From CAYSWS01 sp964434935 (GTDB lineage Bacteria; Patescibacteriota; WWE3; UBA101185; UBA10185): a stretch of 41,855 nt of DNA. The notes under the pieces are model-generated. The model searched no databases and was not told the origin of the DNA. It saw only the letters and a list, made by a program, of their open reading frames with translations. Position numbers and translations under genes: made by a program. Within the stretch, counting starts at the first letter, position 1, and every line of letters begins with the position of its first letter. Positions 32,969-40,684 of this stretch are shown here, piece by piece. The stretch is taken from positions 1 through 41,855 of the forward strand of contig CAYSWS010000010.1 of assembly GCA_964434935.1 (NCBI GenBank), read 5' to 3'.

Positions 32969-33158
32969 TTCCCTCCTCCTTAAAAATGACATCTACTTTG
33001 ATAAACTTTTGCTTTGTTGATTCTAAAAAATTAAGAATCTGCGACTTAAGTCTGTTCAAGTCTCCTTTAACTCCCTTTTTTGTTTTTCTACCATCCGGGT
33101 GCAAATAAATACGTGTCTCACCGTTCGTATCCAGATAAGTTATCATAAAGTGCCACAT
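32955..33158 (-). CDS. 67-residue soluble orphan protein
   Basis: 67 residues from ATG 33158 (MWHFMITYLDTNGETRIYLH), chosen because the purine-rich site GGGGAGG precedes it; another in-frame start 18 bases upstream is less likely. It looks like a small beta-hairpin followed by a helix (DLNRLKSQILNFLESTKQKF) and a last strand (KVDVIF). It is the first gene of a two-gene unit with the 76-residue membrane protein. No family recognised. Confidence 0.65.
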   Translation of the reverse strand: MWHFMITYLDTNGETRIYLHPDGRKTKKGVKGDLNRLKSQILNFLESTKQKFIKVDVIFKEEGNAAT

Positions 33159-33237
33159 GTTTCCGCCTCCCCACATCTAATATTTGTATTAAGCGTATGA
33201 TATCACAATATTTGTTGGGACTTGTTTGTAAGGTATT

Positions 33238-33246
33238 TGCTAAAAT
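33238..33246 (+). promoter_or_regulatory. Extended -10 promoter of the gene at 33255, leaderless type
   Basis: TGC-TAAAAT, then eight bases and the first of two adjacent ATGs (33255 and 33258). Confidence 0.55.
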
Positions 33247-33254
33247 TAAGCTAT

Positions 33255-34124
33255 ATGATGAATGAGTCGAACCAAGAAAGACAATTCAGCCGGGAATCAT
33301 CCTCAGAACTTATAAACAGATTGTCTTTTGAAGTCAATTTACACGATGAATATAAGGAAACAGAACTTTATCTCTTGGGAGATTTTAATGATTATGGATG
33401 GAAGCAAGAAAACGGCGCCTGGAGAAAGTTGGTAGAAGATGAGCTAGATGAGTTCAGATTTTCACATGAAGGATCAAAATATAAGCCACCGGAAATTATT
33501 AAAGATCTAAAACCCGGGAGTGAATTTAAGATCTTTGTAAAAACTCCCGCCATTGTGCCGGAAACAGAATTTAGTCTTCTTGAAAAATATTCTCTGCGCG
33601 ACCTTTTTTTAAGTAGTAGTGAAGCTGAGGGCCGTTATGAAAAGATCATGGGAAAAATTGAAGGTGGTCTGAATGCTTTGCTGGAACTGGAAGATCTGGG
33701 TACATCCGGCGACCAAGCACATGAAGAGTTTTTAGGCAAACTGCAAAATTTCACATTGCGCGATATGAGAAAATATTGGAATTACGGTAAAAGATCTTGG
33801 GATCTTGATAAACTAGACCCTCAATCCGGTGAACTATTCGTCTTGGCAGAAAGACTTCTCTTTGATGAACTTTTTGAACTTGAAGGGAAAGGTAAAGATG
33901 ACGATTATCGAAAATATAGTATTTCAGGTAGAGCAGAATCTGAAAATGAGATGCTTCACGCCTTTGAACAAGGAGGTTTAATGTTGGATGGCGTCGAAGA
34001 AAGAAGTTTTCAAGCTGAGGACGGCCAGTCGTATTCACAGCCTTGCTACTGGATGGTTGCTAACTCGTTTGATAGTGAGATTGGTGAGTACGGTAAGTAT
34101 AACATTTATACTGTTAAACAGTAA
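33255..34124 (+). CDS. Protein with a CBM48/AMPK-type carbohydrate-binding-like region, otherwise unrecognised
   Basis: 289 residues from ATG 33255. Near residues 37-55 the sequence ETELYLLGDFNDYGWKQE resembles the VYLxGDFNxW core of CBM48/glycogen-binding E-set domains. The rest is acidic, rich in Asp/Glu/Leu, and predicted helical (about 100-230), with an aromatic C-terminal segment. No signal peptide is seen. The stop lies three bases before the encoded CCA of the opposing tRNA-Pro. No glycogen enzymes are in the window, so the carbohydrate-binding idea rests on a short motif only. Confidence 0.6.
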   Translation: MMNESNQERQFSRESSSELINRLSFEVNLHDEYKETELYLLGDFNDYGWKQENGAWRKLVEDELDEFRFSHEGSKYKPPEIIKDLKPGSEFKIFVKTPAIVPETEFSLLEKYSLRDLFLSSSEAEGRYEKIMGKIEGGLNALLELEDLGTSGDQAHEEFLGKLQNFTLRDMRKYWNYGKRSWDLDKLDPQSGELFVLAERLLFDELFELEGKGKDDDYRKYSISGRAESENEMLHAFEQGGLMLDGVEERSFQAEDGQSYSQPCYWMVANSFDSEIGEYGKYNIYTVKQ

Positions 34125-34126
34125 GT

Positions 34127-34202
34127 TGGTCGGGGTGACAGGACTCGAACCTGCGACCTCACGGTCCCAAACCGCGCACTCTACCTACTGAGCTACACCC
34201 CG
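34127..34202 (-). tRNA. tRNA-Pro (TGG)
   Basis: Acceptor CGGGGTG/CACCCCG, D stem GCTC/GAGT, anticodon stem CGCGG/CCGTG with loop TTTGGGA (anticodon TGG), T loop TTCGAGT and encoded CCA. It lies 45 bases after the gene ending at 34248 and may be the last element of that operon. Confidence 0.96.
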
Positions 34203-34247
34203 AAAAACCCATAACGGCTCTTGTAAACAGTGGTCATTTTAGCACAA

Positions 34248-34529
34248 TTAGCGTTCTTTGAAGACGGTTGTCTTCGCCACTCTTCCCAGGCACACGGTTT
34301 TTTTCTCGCCGCTGTTGGTAATGCTCTTTACGGTAATGGTCAACCCTCGGCAATCGCAAGTTTGCAGCACGCCATCGCGCAAGGAAGTGATCTCGCAATC
34401 CTGATTTCCGGAATAAAGCATAATAAAAGAGAAAACCACCAACAAAAAAATTACGCCACCTAAAATACCCCATTTGTGTTCTTTAACTACTCCCCATCTA
34501 TCATATTTTTCCGGCAGTTGTTCGATCAT
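34248..34529 (-). CDS. Small single-pass membrane protein with extracytoplasmic cysteines
   Basis: 93 residues. A cytoplasmic N-terminus (1-20) leads to one membrane helix (WGILGGVIFLLVVFSFIMLY, about 21-40), then a 50-residue domain with four cysteines (DCEI, QTCDCRG, VCLG), probably outside the membrane. It follows the 234-residue anchored protein by 10 bases and precedes tRNA-Pro. The shared operon suggests a joint surface role, but no family was recognised. Confidence 0.7.
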   Translation of the reverse strand: MIEQLPEKYDRWGVVKEHKWGILGGVIFLLVVFSFIMLYSGNQDCEITSLRDGVLQTCDCRGLTITVKSITNSGEKKTVCLGRVAKTTVFKER

Positions 34530-34539
34530 GTTTTATCTA

Positions 34540-35244
34540 TCACAATTCAGGAATTACCTGTGCTAATACAATATTAAACGGTTTCGATTCATAAACCAAA
34601 CGGGAATTGTTTATAAGGTCGATGACGTGGATTTTAATTGTATATGTACATTCCGTGTCAAGGGGGCAATTTGGTATTGAAACATCTTTTTTATCGACAT
34701 TACGGGAGAATTCGGAGATGACAAAGACATCATTGCTGAGAAAGTAGGCCCGATCAAAATAACAGTTGGCGCGCACCGAACAATCAAGGATGCGGGCGTC
34801 TATTATCTTGTCGTCCCGGGCGCCGTAGAAGTGGACCTCATTGGCTTTGTAGCCATCACGTTCTTTGTGACGGTAATCTATGAACATGCGCTCACTGGGA
34901 GAAAATATGACCTTGGGGAGATCTTGGTGCTGAGCAAGAGTTTGTTCGAAGGCAACCTGCACGCCTGGTTCGTCAAAAGAGTAGACTTGCATCCATTTGG
35001 TATTGTATATCTCTACTTCTTCCACCAAAGTGAACTCGTCGGCGTCCACAAAATCCAGACCCTTGTTCTTCAAATTGGTGATCCAGCGCTGGAATCCCTT
35101 GTCCTCCTCTACTTTTTCCGGCAATTTTGACTGGTCTATGGAGAGCTGCTTGTTGATATTTATAGCCGCACCTAGGGCGATAAGAAGGAATATGGCAGCA
35201 ACCAGGAAGTGTTCCGGCTTGATCTTTTTTGAGATTTTTTGCAC
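34540..35244 (-). CDS. Membrane-anchored extracytoplasmic protein, unrecognised
   Basis: 234 residues. One N-terminal membrane helix (HFLVAAIFLLIALGAAINI, about 12-30) anchors a mostly beta-rich extracytoplasmic domain of about 200 residues with two cysteine pairs (LDCSVRANCYF and PNCPLDTECTY) that may form disulfides. It begins 18 bases after the M16 peptidase gene and is followed by a second anchored protein. The gene order suggests they could work with the peptidase. No family recognised. Confidence 0.72.
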   Translation of the reverse strand: MQKISKKIKPEHFLVAAIFLLIALGAAININKQLSIDQSKLPEKVEEDKGFQRWITNLKNKGLDFVDADEFTLVEEVEIYNTKWMQVYSFDEPGVQVAFEQTLAQHQDLPKVIFSPSERMFIDYRHKERDGYKANEVHFYGARDDKIIDARILDCSVRANCYFDRAYFLSNDVFVISEFSRNVDKKDVSIPNCPLDTECTYTIKIHVIDLINNSRLVYESKPFNIVLAQVIPEL

Positions 35245-35262
35245 GAAATTATGTTAGCACAG

Positions 35263-36537
35263 TTAACTTTGCCAGGCATTGAGGACTTGTTCGTCCAGCG
35301 GGTTGTTGGAGAGTATCCTAAACTTTGGGTGATGAGAATAAATTTCTTTGGCTGCTTGGTTAACTTCTTCCAATTTGACATCCAGCATCTTGTTGAGCTG
35401 GCTTTGATAAGTTTCATCTTCCTTATCTTCTAACACCAATCTGCCTTGTATATATGCCCTTTTCTGCGGTGATTCGCTGTCGAAAACAAAACTTGAAGCT
35501 ACGATCTTTCTGGTTCTATCGTATTCTTCTTGAGTTATCCCCTCTTTTACTAATTTGTCTATTTCTGTTTTCATGAGCTTAAGCACTTTTTCAATGTTCT
35601 TTGGATCAACCTGGGCAATGTGATCGAAGATCCCAAACGGCACGTAAGCCGTATTCCGGCATCCTACAAAGTAAGCCAGTCCATGCTTTTGTCTTATCTC
35701 TCTAAAAAATCTGGATAACATTCCCCCACCTATGACTTGGGAGACAAATTTTTCAATATAAAAATCTTTTGTATACCTTTTTGCAGCCGAGTAAATAACG
35801 GATATAGTAGCTTGTTGGACTTTTTTGTTCTCTTCGGAGTAGAACATGTGCTCGTCAACGTAATAATCAGCTTCATAGCTGTTCTTCTGTCCTTCGGGCA
35901 GTGCACCAAAGTATTTTTCCGCTAGTTCGAACACCTCTTTTTCTATATTATTGCCGCAAACACTCAAGACAAAATTATCCGCATTATAATTTCCTTGATA
36001 ATATTTTTTGATCATGTCCCGGCTGATGCTTTTCAAGGTTTCCGGTGTACCAATAAGGGGTTGTTGAAGACGGTTACCCTGGGCATAAATATGTTCGTCA
36101 GAATTTAACAAGAAATTTTCTACCGGGCTGTCCCTATACATGTTCTCTTCTTGCGTGATGACAGACCTTTGTTTTTCAATATCCTCCTGTTTGAAAAGCG
36201 GATACAAAGATTGTTGCGATAAAAAATCAAAAGCCCTTTCAATATCTGTACCAAGAACTTTGGTGATGTAGTTAACTTCAAAGTTATCAGTATAGGCGTT
36301 TAAAAAGCCTCCCACGTCTTCAATAAGGCCTCGAAGATCATCCGCATCAGGATATTTTTCCGTACCGTCAAAAGCCAGATGTTCGATAAAATGAGCAATG
36401 CCAAGTTCTTTGGGTTTTTCCCAGGCGCCACCAGCACGACCTATAAAATTAAAGGTTGCCGAATCTGTCCCCGGAAAAGGTACATAAACAACTTTCAAGC
36501 CGTTTTTTAATGTTTTAATAACAGGTAAATCAGTCAT
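35263..36537 (-). CDS. M16-family zinc peptidase (processing peptidase/pitrilysin type)
   Basis: 424 residues from ATG 36537; the longer frame runs through the tRNA-Leu gene and is spurious. The inverted zinc motif HFIEH is at 49-53, with the third ligand Glu at about 130 (VITQEENMYRD), and the R/Y pair of the C-terminal half (GGMLSRFFREIRQKHGLAY) is present, so it is an active-type single-domain M16 that would form dimers. No signal peptide is visible. The start codon lies six Ts after the CCA of tRNA-Leu(TAA), so the mRNA probably comes from the same transcript. Confidence 0.9.
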   Translation of the reverse strand: MTDLPVIKTLKNGLKVVYVPFPGTDSATFNFIGRAGGAWEKPKELGIAHFIEHLAFDGTEKYPDADDLRGLIEDVGGFLNAYTDNFEVNYITKVLGTDIERAFDFLSQQSLYPLFKQEDIEKQRSVITQEENMYRDSPVENFLLNSDEHIYAQGNRLQQPLIGTPETLKSISRDMIKKYYQGNYNADNFVLSVCGNNIEKEVFELAEKYFGALPEGQKNSYEADYYVDEHMFYSEENKKVQQATISVIYSAAKRYTKDFYIEKFVSQVIGGGMLSRFFREIRQKHGLAYFVGCRNTAYVPFGIFDHIAQVDPKNIEKVLKLMKTEIDKLVKEGITQEEYDRTRKIVASSFVFDSESPQKRAYIQGRLVLEDKEDETYQSQLNKMLDVKLEEVNQAAKEIYSHHPKFRILSNNPLDEQVLNAWQS

Positions 36538-36543
36538 AAAAAA

Positions 36544-36629
36544 TGGTGGGCGAAGAGGGAGTCGAACCCTCACGTCCTTGCGGACAACAGATTTTAAGTC
36601 TGTCGCGTCTGCCATTCCGCCACTCGCCC
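36544..36629 (-). tRNA. tRNA-Leu (TAA)
   Basis: Acceptor GGGCGAG/TTCGCCC, anticodon stem ACAGA/TCTGT with loop CTTAAAA (anticodon TAA), a class II variable arm, T loop TTCGACT and encoded CCA. Six bases (TTTTTT) separate its CCA from the ATG of the M16 peptidase gene. Confidence 0.96.
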
Positions 36630-36675
36630 ACGGCGCCTAGGACACTGATACGTAAGCTATTATACAAAGGCGAGA

Positions 36676-37083
36676 TTATGAGGACAACAACCTGTGGGTT
36701 TCTTCTAAGTTGTCCTCTAGGGGATGTTCCTTTTTACTCTGCCAAAAATCTATAGGGTCATTCACATATCTCGGAACCAAATGGAGGTGAAAATGGTCTA
36801 CTTCCTGTTGAGCGGCTGCCTTTGACGACTGAAGTATGTTATAGCCGTCAGGTTGGATCTTCTCGTCATATTTGAGGATAAGGATCTTAGCCACCACCAC
36901 GACTCTGGAGAGCATTTCAGTAGGAATATCCTGCATGGTTTGATAATGATCTTTGGGAATGATTAGCGTGTGCCCTCTGGTAGCGGGGTTAATGTCCAGA
37001 AAAGCCAGCATTTTATCATCTTCGAAAACTTTATAACTAGGGATCTCTCCTCGGACAATCTTACAAAATAGGCAATCGTCCAT
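36676..37083 (-). CDS. HIT-family nucleotide hydrolase
   Basis: 135 residues, typical HIT. The histidine triad HFHLHLVP has His97, 99 and 101, and the N-terminal CLFCKIVRGEIPSYKV carries a zinc-type CxxC with a conserved YKVFEDD element. HIT proteins hydrolyse or transfer nucleoside monophosphate groups (for example adenosine 5'-phosphoramidate). It lies 24 bases after tRNA-Arg; an AAAGG site precedes the ATG by a few bases. The housekeeping role is inferred from the family. Confidence 0.94.
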   Translation of the reverse strand: MDDCLFCKIVRGEIPSYKVFEDDKMLAFLDINPATRGHTLIIPKDHYQTMQDIPTEMLSRVVVVAKILILKYDEKIQPDGYNILQSSKAAAQQEVDHFHLHLVPRYVNDPIDFWQSKKEHPLEDNLEETHRLLSS

Positions 37084-37107
37084 ATTTTCCTTTTTAAATT
37101 AATATAA

Positions 37108-37183
37108 TGGCGCGCCTGGAGGGATTCGAACCCCCGGCCTTTGCCTTAGAAGGGCACTGCTCTATCCTCTGAGCTACAGGCGC
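37108..37183 (-). tRNA. tRNA-Arg (TCT)
   Basis: Acceptor GCGCCTG/CAGGCGC, D stem GCTC/GAGC, anticodon stem GTGCC/GGCAA with loop CTTCTAA (anticodon TCT), T loop TTCGAAT and encoded CCA. It is 4 bases from tRNA-Gly. Confidence 0.95.
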
Positions 37184-37187
37184 ATAC

Positions 37188-37263
37188 TGGAGCGGGAAAC
37201 GGGATTCGAACCCGCGACCTTCTCCTTGGAAGGGAGACGCTCTACCAACTGAGCTATTCCCGC
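37188..37263 (-). tRNA. tRNA-Gly (TCC)
   Basis: Acceptor GCGGGAA/TTCCCGC, D stem GCTC/GAGC, anticodon stem TCTCC/GGAGA with loop CTTCCAA (anticodon TCC), T stem GCGGG/CCCGT, discriminator T and encoded CCA. A strong hairpin precedes it. Confidence 0.96.
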
Positions 37264-37276
37264 GAACGTAGTGAGT

Positions 37277-37313
37277 GGGAACGAGATTCCTGCGAAGCAG
37301 GTATCTTATTCCC
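37277..37313 (-). other. Strong hairpin leading into the tRNA-Gly/tRNA-Arg pair
   Basis: The stem segments GGGAA (37277-37281) with TTCCC, AGAT with ATCT, and CCTGC with GCAGG around a short loop stack into one nearly continuous hairpin. Its outer GGGAA repeats the 5' sequence of tRNA-Gly. It lies between a TACAAT box near 37331 and the tRNA, so it belongs to the leader of the tRNA transcript. Confidence 0.5.
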
Positions 37314-37341
37314 GCAAAATTACAAAACTGATTGTACCTGT

Positions 37342-37803
37342 TTAGTAATGCTTTTTCAAAAGCTCTTTTCTTTTTTTGTTGAACTCGTGTTTTGTGATCC
37401 TATCGGTGCTTAAAAGCTCTTGCAGGCGTTTTAAGGACATCTCAAAATCACTCACATAAATTCCCTGCTCTTTGCTGTCTTCGGGTAGTTGCTGGTCCAG
37501 TTTGTGCGATTGATGCACTTTTTCATCGATGATCTTTTTGGCTTGCCTGGCTTTTTTCTTTGGTACCCAGTGCACTTTGATGAATCTGTAGCCGGTAGTG
37601 GCTATCTCCACGTGGGCGTAAAGGTAAATGAAGTGGATGAGGTTGGCTTGAGCAATGTGAGTGTAGGCTACGCTGAACTCGTCGTGGGTGAGGATATGGC
37701 GTTTCTTGTAGACTACTCTATCGTCGTAAAGATACAAATGCGGTCTGAATAAGGTGAAGTTATACATTCTGGAGCCGGCAATGTGCAGCAACAAGGTGGA
37801 CAT
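37342..37803 (-). CDS. Small cytoplasmic PH-like/SHOCT-domain protein
   Basis: 153 residues from ATG 37803, set by a TATAAT box 6 bases upstream. The N-terminal part (MSTLLLHIAGSRMYNFTLFR to about residue 80) is beta-rich with the look of a bacterial PH-like domain. The final 35 residues (MSLKRLQELLSTDRITKHEF then NKKRKELLKKH) match a SHOCT short C-terminal helical domain, usually found at the end of small bacterial proteins and implicated in binding or oligomerisation. A basic linker (KKKARQAKKI) lies between. Confidence 0.7.
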   Translation of the reverse strand: MSTLLLHIAGSRMYNFTLFRPHLYLYDDRVVYKKRHILTHDEFSVAYTHIAQANLIHFIYLYAHVEIATTGYRFIKVHWVPKKKARQAKKIIDEKVHQSHKLDQQLPEDSKEQGIYVSDFEMSLKRLQELLSTDRITKHEFNKKRKELLKKHY

Positions 37804-37809
37804 GCTTTT

Positions 37810-37815
37810 ATTATA
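37810..37815 (-). promoter_or_regulatory. -10 promoter of the PH-SHOCT gene, leaderless type
   Basis: TATAAT followed by AAAAGC (6 bases) and ATG, divergent from the promoter of the 49-residue gene. Confidence 0.6.
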
Positions 37816-37898
37816 CAGCTTGAAATGGGGGCCGCGCACTTTTTATGCTAAAATCTGGTAAAACCTAATATTAATACAAAAAATAAAGGAGGAGGACG

Positions 37899-38048
37899 AT
37901 GGATTTTCTGGCACCTATTTCGCTCTTTGTCGAAAATGTGGACCCAAATTTCATCAGCGTTGCGGTTTTTGTTTTCCTAGGTTTGTTTGTGCCAATCGCA
38001 GCAATTGTCATGCATTCGACATTGGGCGGCGTTGCCAGAGAGAAGTAA
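37899..38048 (+). CDS. 49-residue single-helix membrane peptide with perfect SD
   Basis: 49 residues, not found by usual length cut-offs. MDFLAPISLFVENVDPNFIS is followed by a hydrophobic helix (VAVFVFLGLFVPIAAIVM, residues 21-38) and a short tail ending ARE-K. The ATG lies 6 bases after AAAGGAGGAGG, the strongest SD of the region, with TGC-TAAAAT about 40 bases upstream. A hairpin at 38076-38110 follows. The layout is typical of the short orphan units of this window. Function unknown. Confidence 0.7.
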   Translation: MDFLAPISLFVENVDPNFISVAVFVFLGLFVPIAAIVMHSTLGGVAREK

Positions 38049-38075
38049 CATCTGATCTTGACAGCAACGGCCAAA

Positions 38076-38110
38076 AAGGCCAAATCATAGTAATTTTGTG
38101 GTTTGGCCTT
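38076..38110 (+). terminator. Terminator-like hairpin after the 49-residue gene
   Basis: Arms AAGGCCAAA (38076-38084) and TTTGGCCTT (38102-38110) pair perfectly with a 17-base loop; the T-rich tail is weak on the plus strand. Confidence 0.5.
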
Positions 38111-38137
38111 AACATTTTCTGGCGGACTTTGCACTGA

Positions 38138-38146
38138 TGTTATACT
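38138..38146 (+). promoter_or_regulatory. Extended -10 promoter of trxB, leaderless type
   Basis: TGT-TATACT, then TAATCC (6 bases) and the trxB ATG. Confidence 0.65.
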
Positions 38147-38152
38147 TAATCC

Positions 38153-39118
38153 ATGGAAAATCTAAACTCTGACATCATCATTTTAGGCGGCGGACCTTCA
38201 GGCCTCACTGCAGCCATCTACACTTCTAGAGCCCATTTAAAAACACTGGTTCTGGCCGGAAATCCTCCGGGTGGGCAGCTTACATTAACTACGGATGTAG
38301 AGAATTTTCCCGCCTTTCCTAACGGCGTCATGGGTCCGAAGCTCATTGACGACATGAGAAAACAAGCTAAAAAGTTTGGTACGGGCCTCGAAAATAAGAA
38401 TGCTAAAAGTATCAGCGGTTCATTTGATGACGGATTTACAGTAAAAACGGAAGACGACCAAGAATATCATGCCAAAGTGACAATAGTGGCCTCTGGGGCT
38501 TCCGCCAAATGGCTAGGTCTGGAAAGTGAGCAAAAATTACGTGGCAAGGGTGTTTCCGCCTGCGCCACCTGTGATGGATTTTTCTTTAAAGGCAAGGACG
38601 TAGCGGTGGTTGGTGGCGGAGATTCGGCTATGACAGAAGCTATATTTCTCACAAAATTTGCTAACAAGGTATATATTCTGGTTCGAAAATGCAAAGAAGA
38701 GATCAGGGCCAGCAGGATCATGCAGGAACGGGCTTTTGCCAATGAAAAGATAGAGTTTTTGTGCAGCACGGAAGTTAAAGATGTCCTGGGACAATTTCAA
38801 GTGGAAGGTTTGGAGATCTTCAATAACGAAACCAAAGAAGGATCAACCTTGGACGTACAGGGGTTATTTTTGGCTATTGGCCACAAGCCCAACACGGAAT
38901 ATTTGGAAGGTTTTATTGACCTGGACGAAAGAAAGTTTGCTCAGGTCACAGATAACGTCGTATCATCCAAAAAAGGTGTTTTTGTAGCTGGTGACGTAGC
39001 TGATCACAAGTACAGACAAGCCATTACGGCGGCCGGTTTTGGCTGCATGGCTGCTCTGGAAGCGGAAAAGTTATTATCAGCTTCAGGTTATGTGACCAAA
39101 TCAAGCACATCATGGTAG
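38153..39118 (+). CDS. trxB: Thioredoxin reductase
   Basis: 321 residues, normal. FAD motif GGGPSGLTAA near residues 12-21, the redox pair CATC (Cys137, Cys140) in the NADPH domain, the NADPH-binding GGGDSAMTEA (154-163), and the C-terminal FAD motif VFVAGDVAD. It reduces thioredoxin with NADPH. Its stop overlaps the start of the GT39-like gene by 7 bases. The SD-free start at 38153 lies 6 bases after TGT-TATACT. Confidence 0.96.
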   Translation: MENLNSDIIILGGGPSGLTAAIYTSRAHLKTLVLAGNPPGGQLTLTTDVENFPAFPNGVMGPKLIDDMRKQAKKFGTGLENKNAKSISGSFDDGFTVKTEDDQEYHAKVTIVASGASAKWLGLESEQKLRGKGVSACATCDGFFFKGKDVAVVGGGDSAMTEAIFLTKFANKVYILVRKCKEEIRASRIMQERAFANEKIEFLCSTEVKDVLGQFQVEGLEIFNNETKEGSTLDVQGLFLAIGHKPNTEYLEGFIDLDERKFAQVTDNVVSSKKGVFVAGDVADHKYRQAITAAGFGCMAALEAEKLLSASGYVTKSSTSW

Positions 39119-40620
39119 AAAAATTACTAAAAAGTGTTCGCCAACTTAAAAACTACCAATACATCTTATTCATCATACTAATTTTGGCTTTTTTATTGCG
39201 ATTTTTGGGATTGGGCTATTCTAATTTCTACGGTGATGAGACTAAGACCTTTTATCTTGATAAGACTATTCCCGCAGCTAAGTTCTTTTTGGATCAAAGA
39301 AAGGGTCCGGTGCAGTTTGCCGTGGTTTGGGTTGTAGAAAGCCTTACCCAAGGTTTTAATGCCCTGCTCGTTCGCGCCCCTTTTGCTTTTGCCGGCTCCC
39401 TGTCCGTGTTGGTGTTTTTCTTGGTAGCGCAAAAAATTGCCGGTCGCAAAGCTGCCTTGTTGTCCACTGGCCTTTACGCATTTAATGGTTTTTACATAGC
39501 CTTTTCTCGAACGGCGCAATACCAGAGTTTCATGCTCCTTTTTGGTCTGTTGGCCATTTATTTTGCTCTTTTGTATCAGGAAGCGGAGAACATTAGCCAA
39601 AAACACTATGCTGCCCTGTCTGCGTTCTTTTTAGCCCTAGCCTATTTGAGCCACTACGACGCCATTTTTTTTGATATTGCCATTGCTTTTATCCTTATTA
39701 AAAAGATGTTAGACCATAAAAATAACCTAAAACGTGTGGTTAAAGAGCTGGCTATTTATTATGTAACACCTTTTGTTGTCACGGCGGGGTTATTTTATGT
39801 GCCTTATGTAATATACGGCTATTATTATTCGAACACTTTTAACTATGTAAGCCGGCGCTTGACCGGCTTTGAATTTGGCAAGAATGCCAGCTGGTACACT
39901 TTCTGGGTCTATAATCCGCACTGGATCTGGGCGTTCTTAACCGTTTTCATTATCCCCTATCTATTAAAAAGGGCCGACTGGAAAAGAAATTTACTCTTAT
40001 TTTGGTTTTTGGTCCCCTTTACAGCCTTTGAGTTCGTCTTTTCCAATCCGGGCACGCATATTCACAATTATTTCTTGCCCTTGTTGCTCATTGTGGGCGT
40101 GGGCATGGCCGATTTTTCGGAGATCTTGGAGAAAAGCAAGTACAGGGTGTATTTCTACGCCTTTTTGCTCTATACGTTTGGTGCGATATTTGTTACCGAT
40201 CTATTTGTTTATATACCGGGGATAAACAGCGGATATCCTTGGAAAAGTTCTAAAATGGGCTTTTCCCGGGTGACAAGGATAAACAAGGATTTTCAGTTGT
40301 TCTTATACGGTTTTCCTTACAATAGAGGTTGGGAACAGATAGCCGAATATGTGAGAGAGCGCGGCGGCGTGCGCAAGATCTACACCAATGACAACGACAC
40401 CGTGGCCGAATACTATCTTAAGGGCATTTCCTATGCCAAACCCGGTGTTAACTACTTGCCTGAATACTATATATATGTATTCGATAACCAGGAATTCACG
40501 GAAATGCCGGCGGATATGCAGCTGGAGCTGGATGACAGGACTTTGGGTGATGTTTATGCGGTGGAGAAGGAATTTTATGTGGATGGAGTGAGAACGGCCA
40601 TTTTTTATAAGCTTAAGTAG
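39112..40620 (+). CDS. GT39/ArnT-like membrane glycosyltransferase
   Basis: 502 residues with about ten hydrophobic helices. The first periplasmic-type loop has the acidic motif YGDETKTFYLD (near residues 40-50), the DE/D-containing catalytic loop of GT39/PMT and ArnT-type (GT-C) enzymes, which use lipid-linked sugars to modify proteins or lipids outside the membrane. Aromatic-rich helix-loop segments continue to about residue 365, followed by a soluble C-terminal region (about 400-500). It overlaps trxB by 7 bases. Donor and acceptor are unknown. Confidence 0.82.
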   Translation: MVEKLLKSVRQLKNYQYILFIILILAFLLRFLGLGYSNFYGDETKTFYLDKTIPAAKFFLDQRKGPVQFAVVWVVESLTQGFNALLVRAPFAFAGSLSVLVFFLVAQKIAGRKAALLSTGLYAFNGFYIAFSRTAQYQSFMLLFGLLAIYFALLYQEAENISQKHYAALSAFFLALAYLSHYDAIFFDIAIAFILIKKMLDHKNNLKRVVKELAIYYVTPFVVTAGLFYVPYVIYGYYYSNTFNYVSRRLTGFEFGKNASWYTFWVYNPHWIWAFLTVFIIPYLLKRADWKRNLLLFWFLVPFTAFEFVFSNPGTHIHNYFLPLLLIVGVGMADFSEILEKSKYRVYFYAFLLYTFGAIFVTDLFVYIPGINSGYPWKSSKMGFSRVTRINKDFQLFLYGFPYNRGWEQIAEYVRERGGVRKIYTNDNDTVAEYYLKGISYAKPGVNYLPEYYIYVFDNQEFTEMPADMQLELDDRTLGDVYAVEKEFYVDGVRTAIFYKLK

Positions 40621-40624
40621 TAGA

Positions 40625-40682
40625 AAAAAAGCACCCCCTAAGGAAAAACAGACAGATTTCATCTGTATCCCTTAAGGGGGTC
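40625..40682 (-). terminator. Hairpin between convergent genes, possibly bidirectional terminator
   Basis: Arms near 40633-40643 (ACCCCCTAAGG) and 40669-40681 pair with one bulge, with an inner ACAGA/TCTGT pairing. On the minus strand it is followed by seven Ts, and on the plus strand by a TCTATTAATCTTT tail. Confidence 0.7.
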
Positions 40683-40684
40683 TA

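Noticed and set aside
33988..34191. An open frame on the plus strand ending in GLEPATSRSQTAHS
   Set aside because: It is the well-known antisense read-through of a tRNA-Pro gene (34127-34202), not a protein.
36543..36755. An open frame on the plus strand beginning MVGEEGVEPSRP
   Set aside because: It is the antisense of tRNA-Leu (36544-36629).
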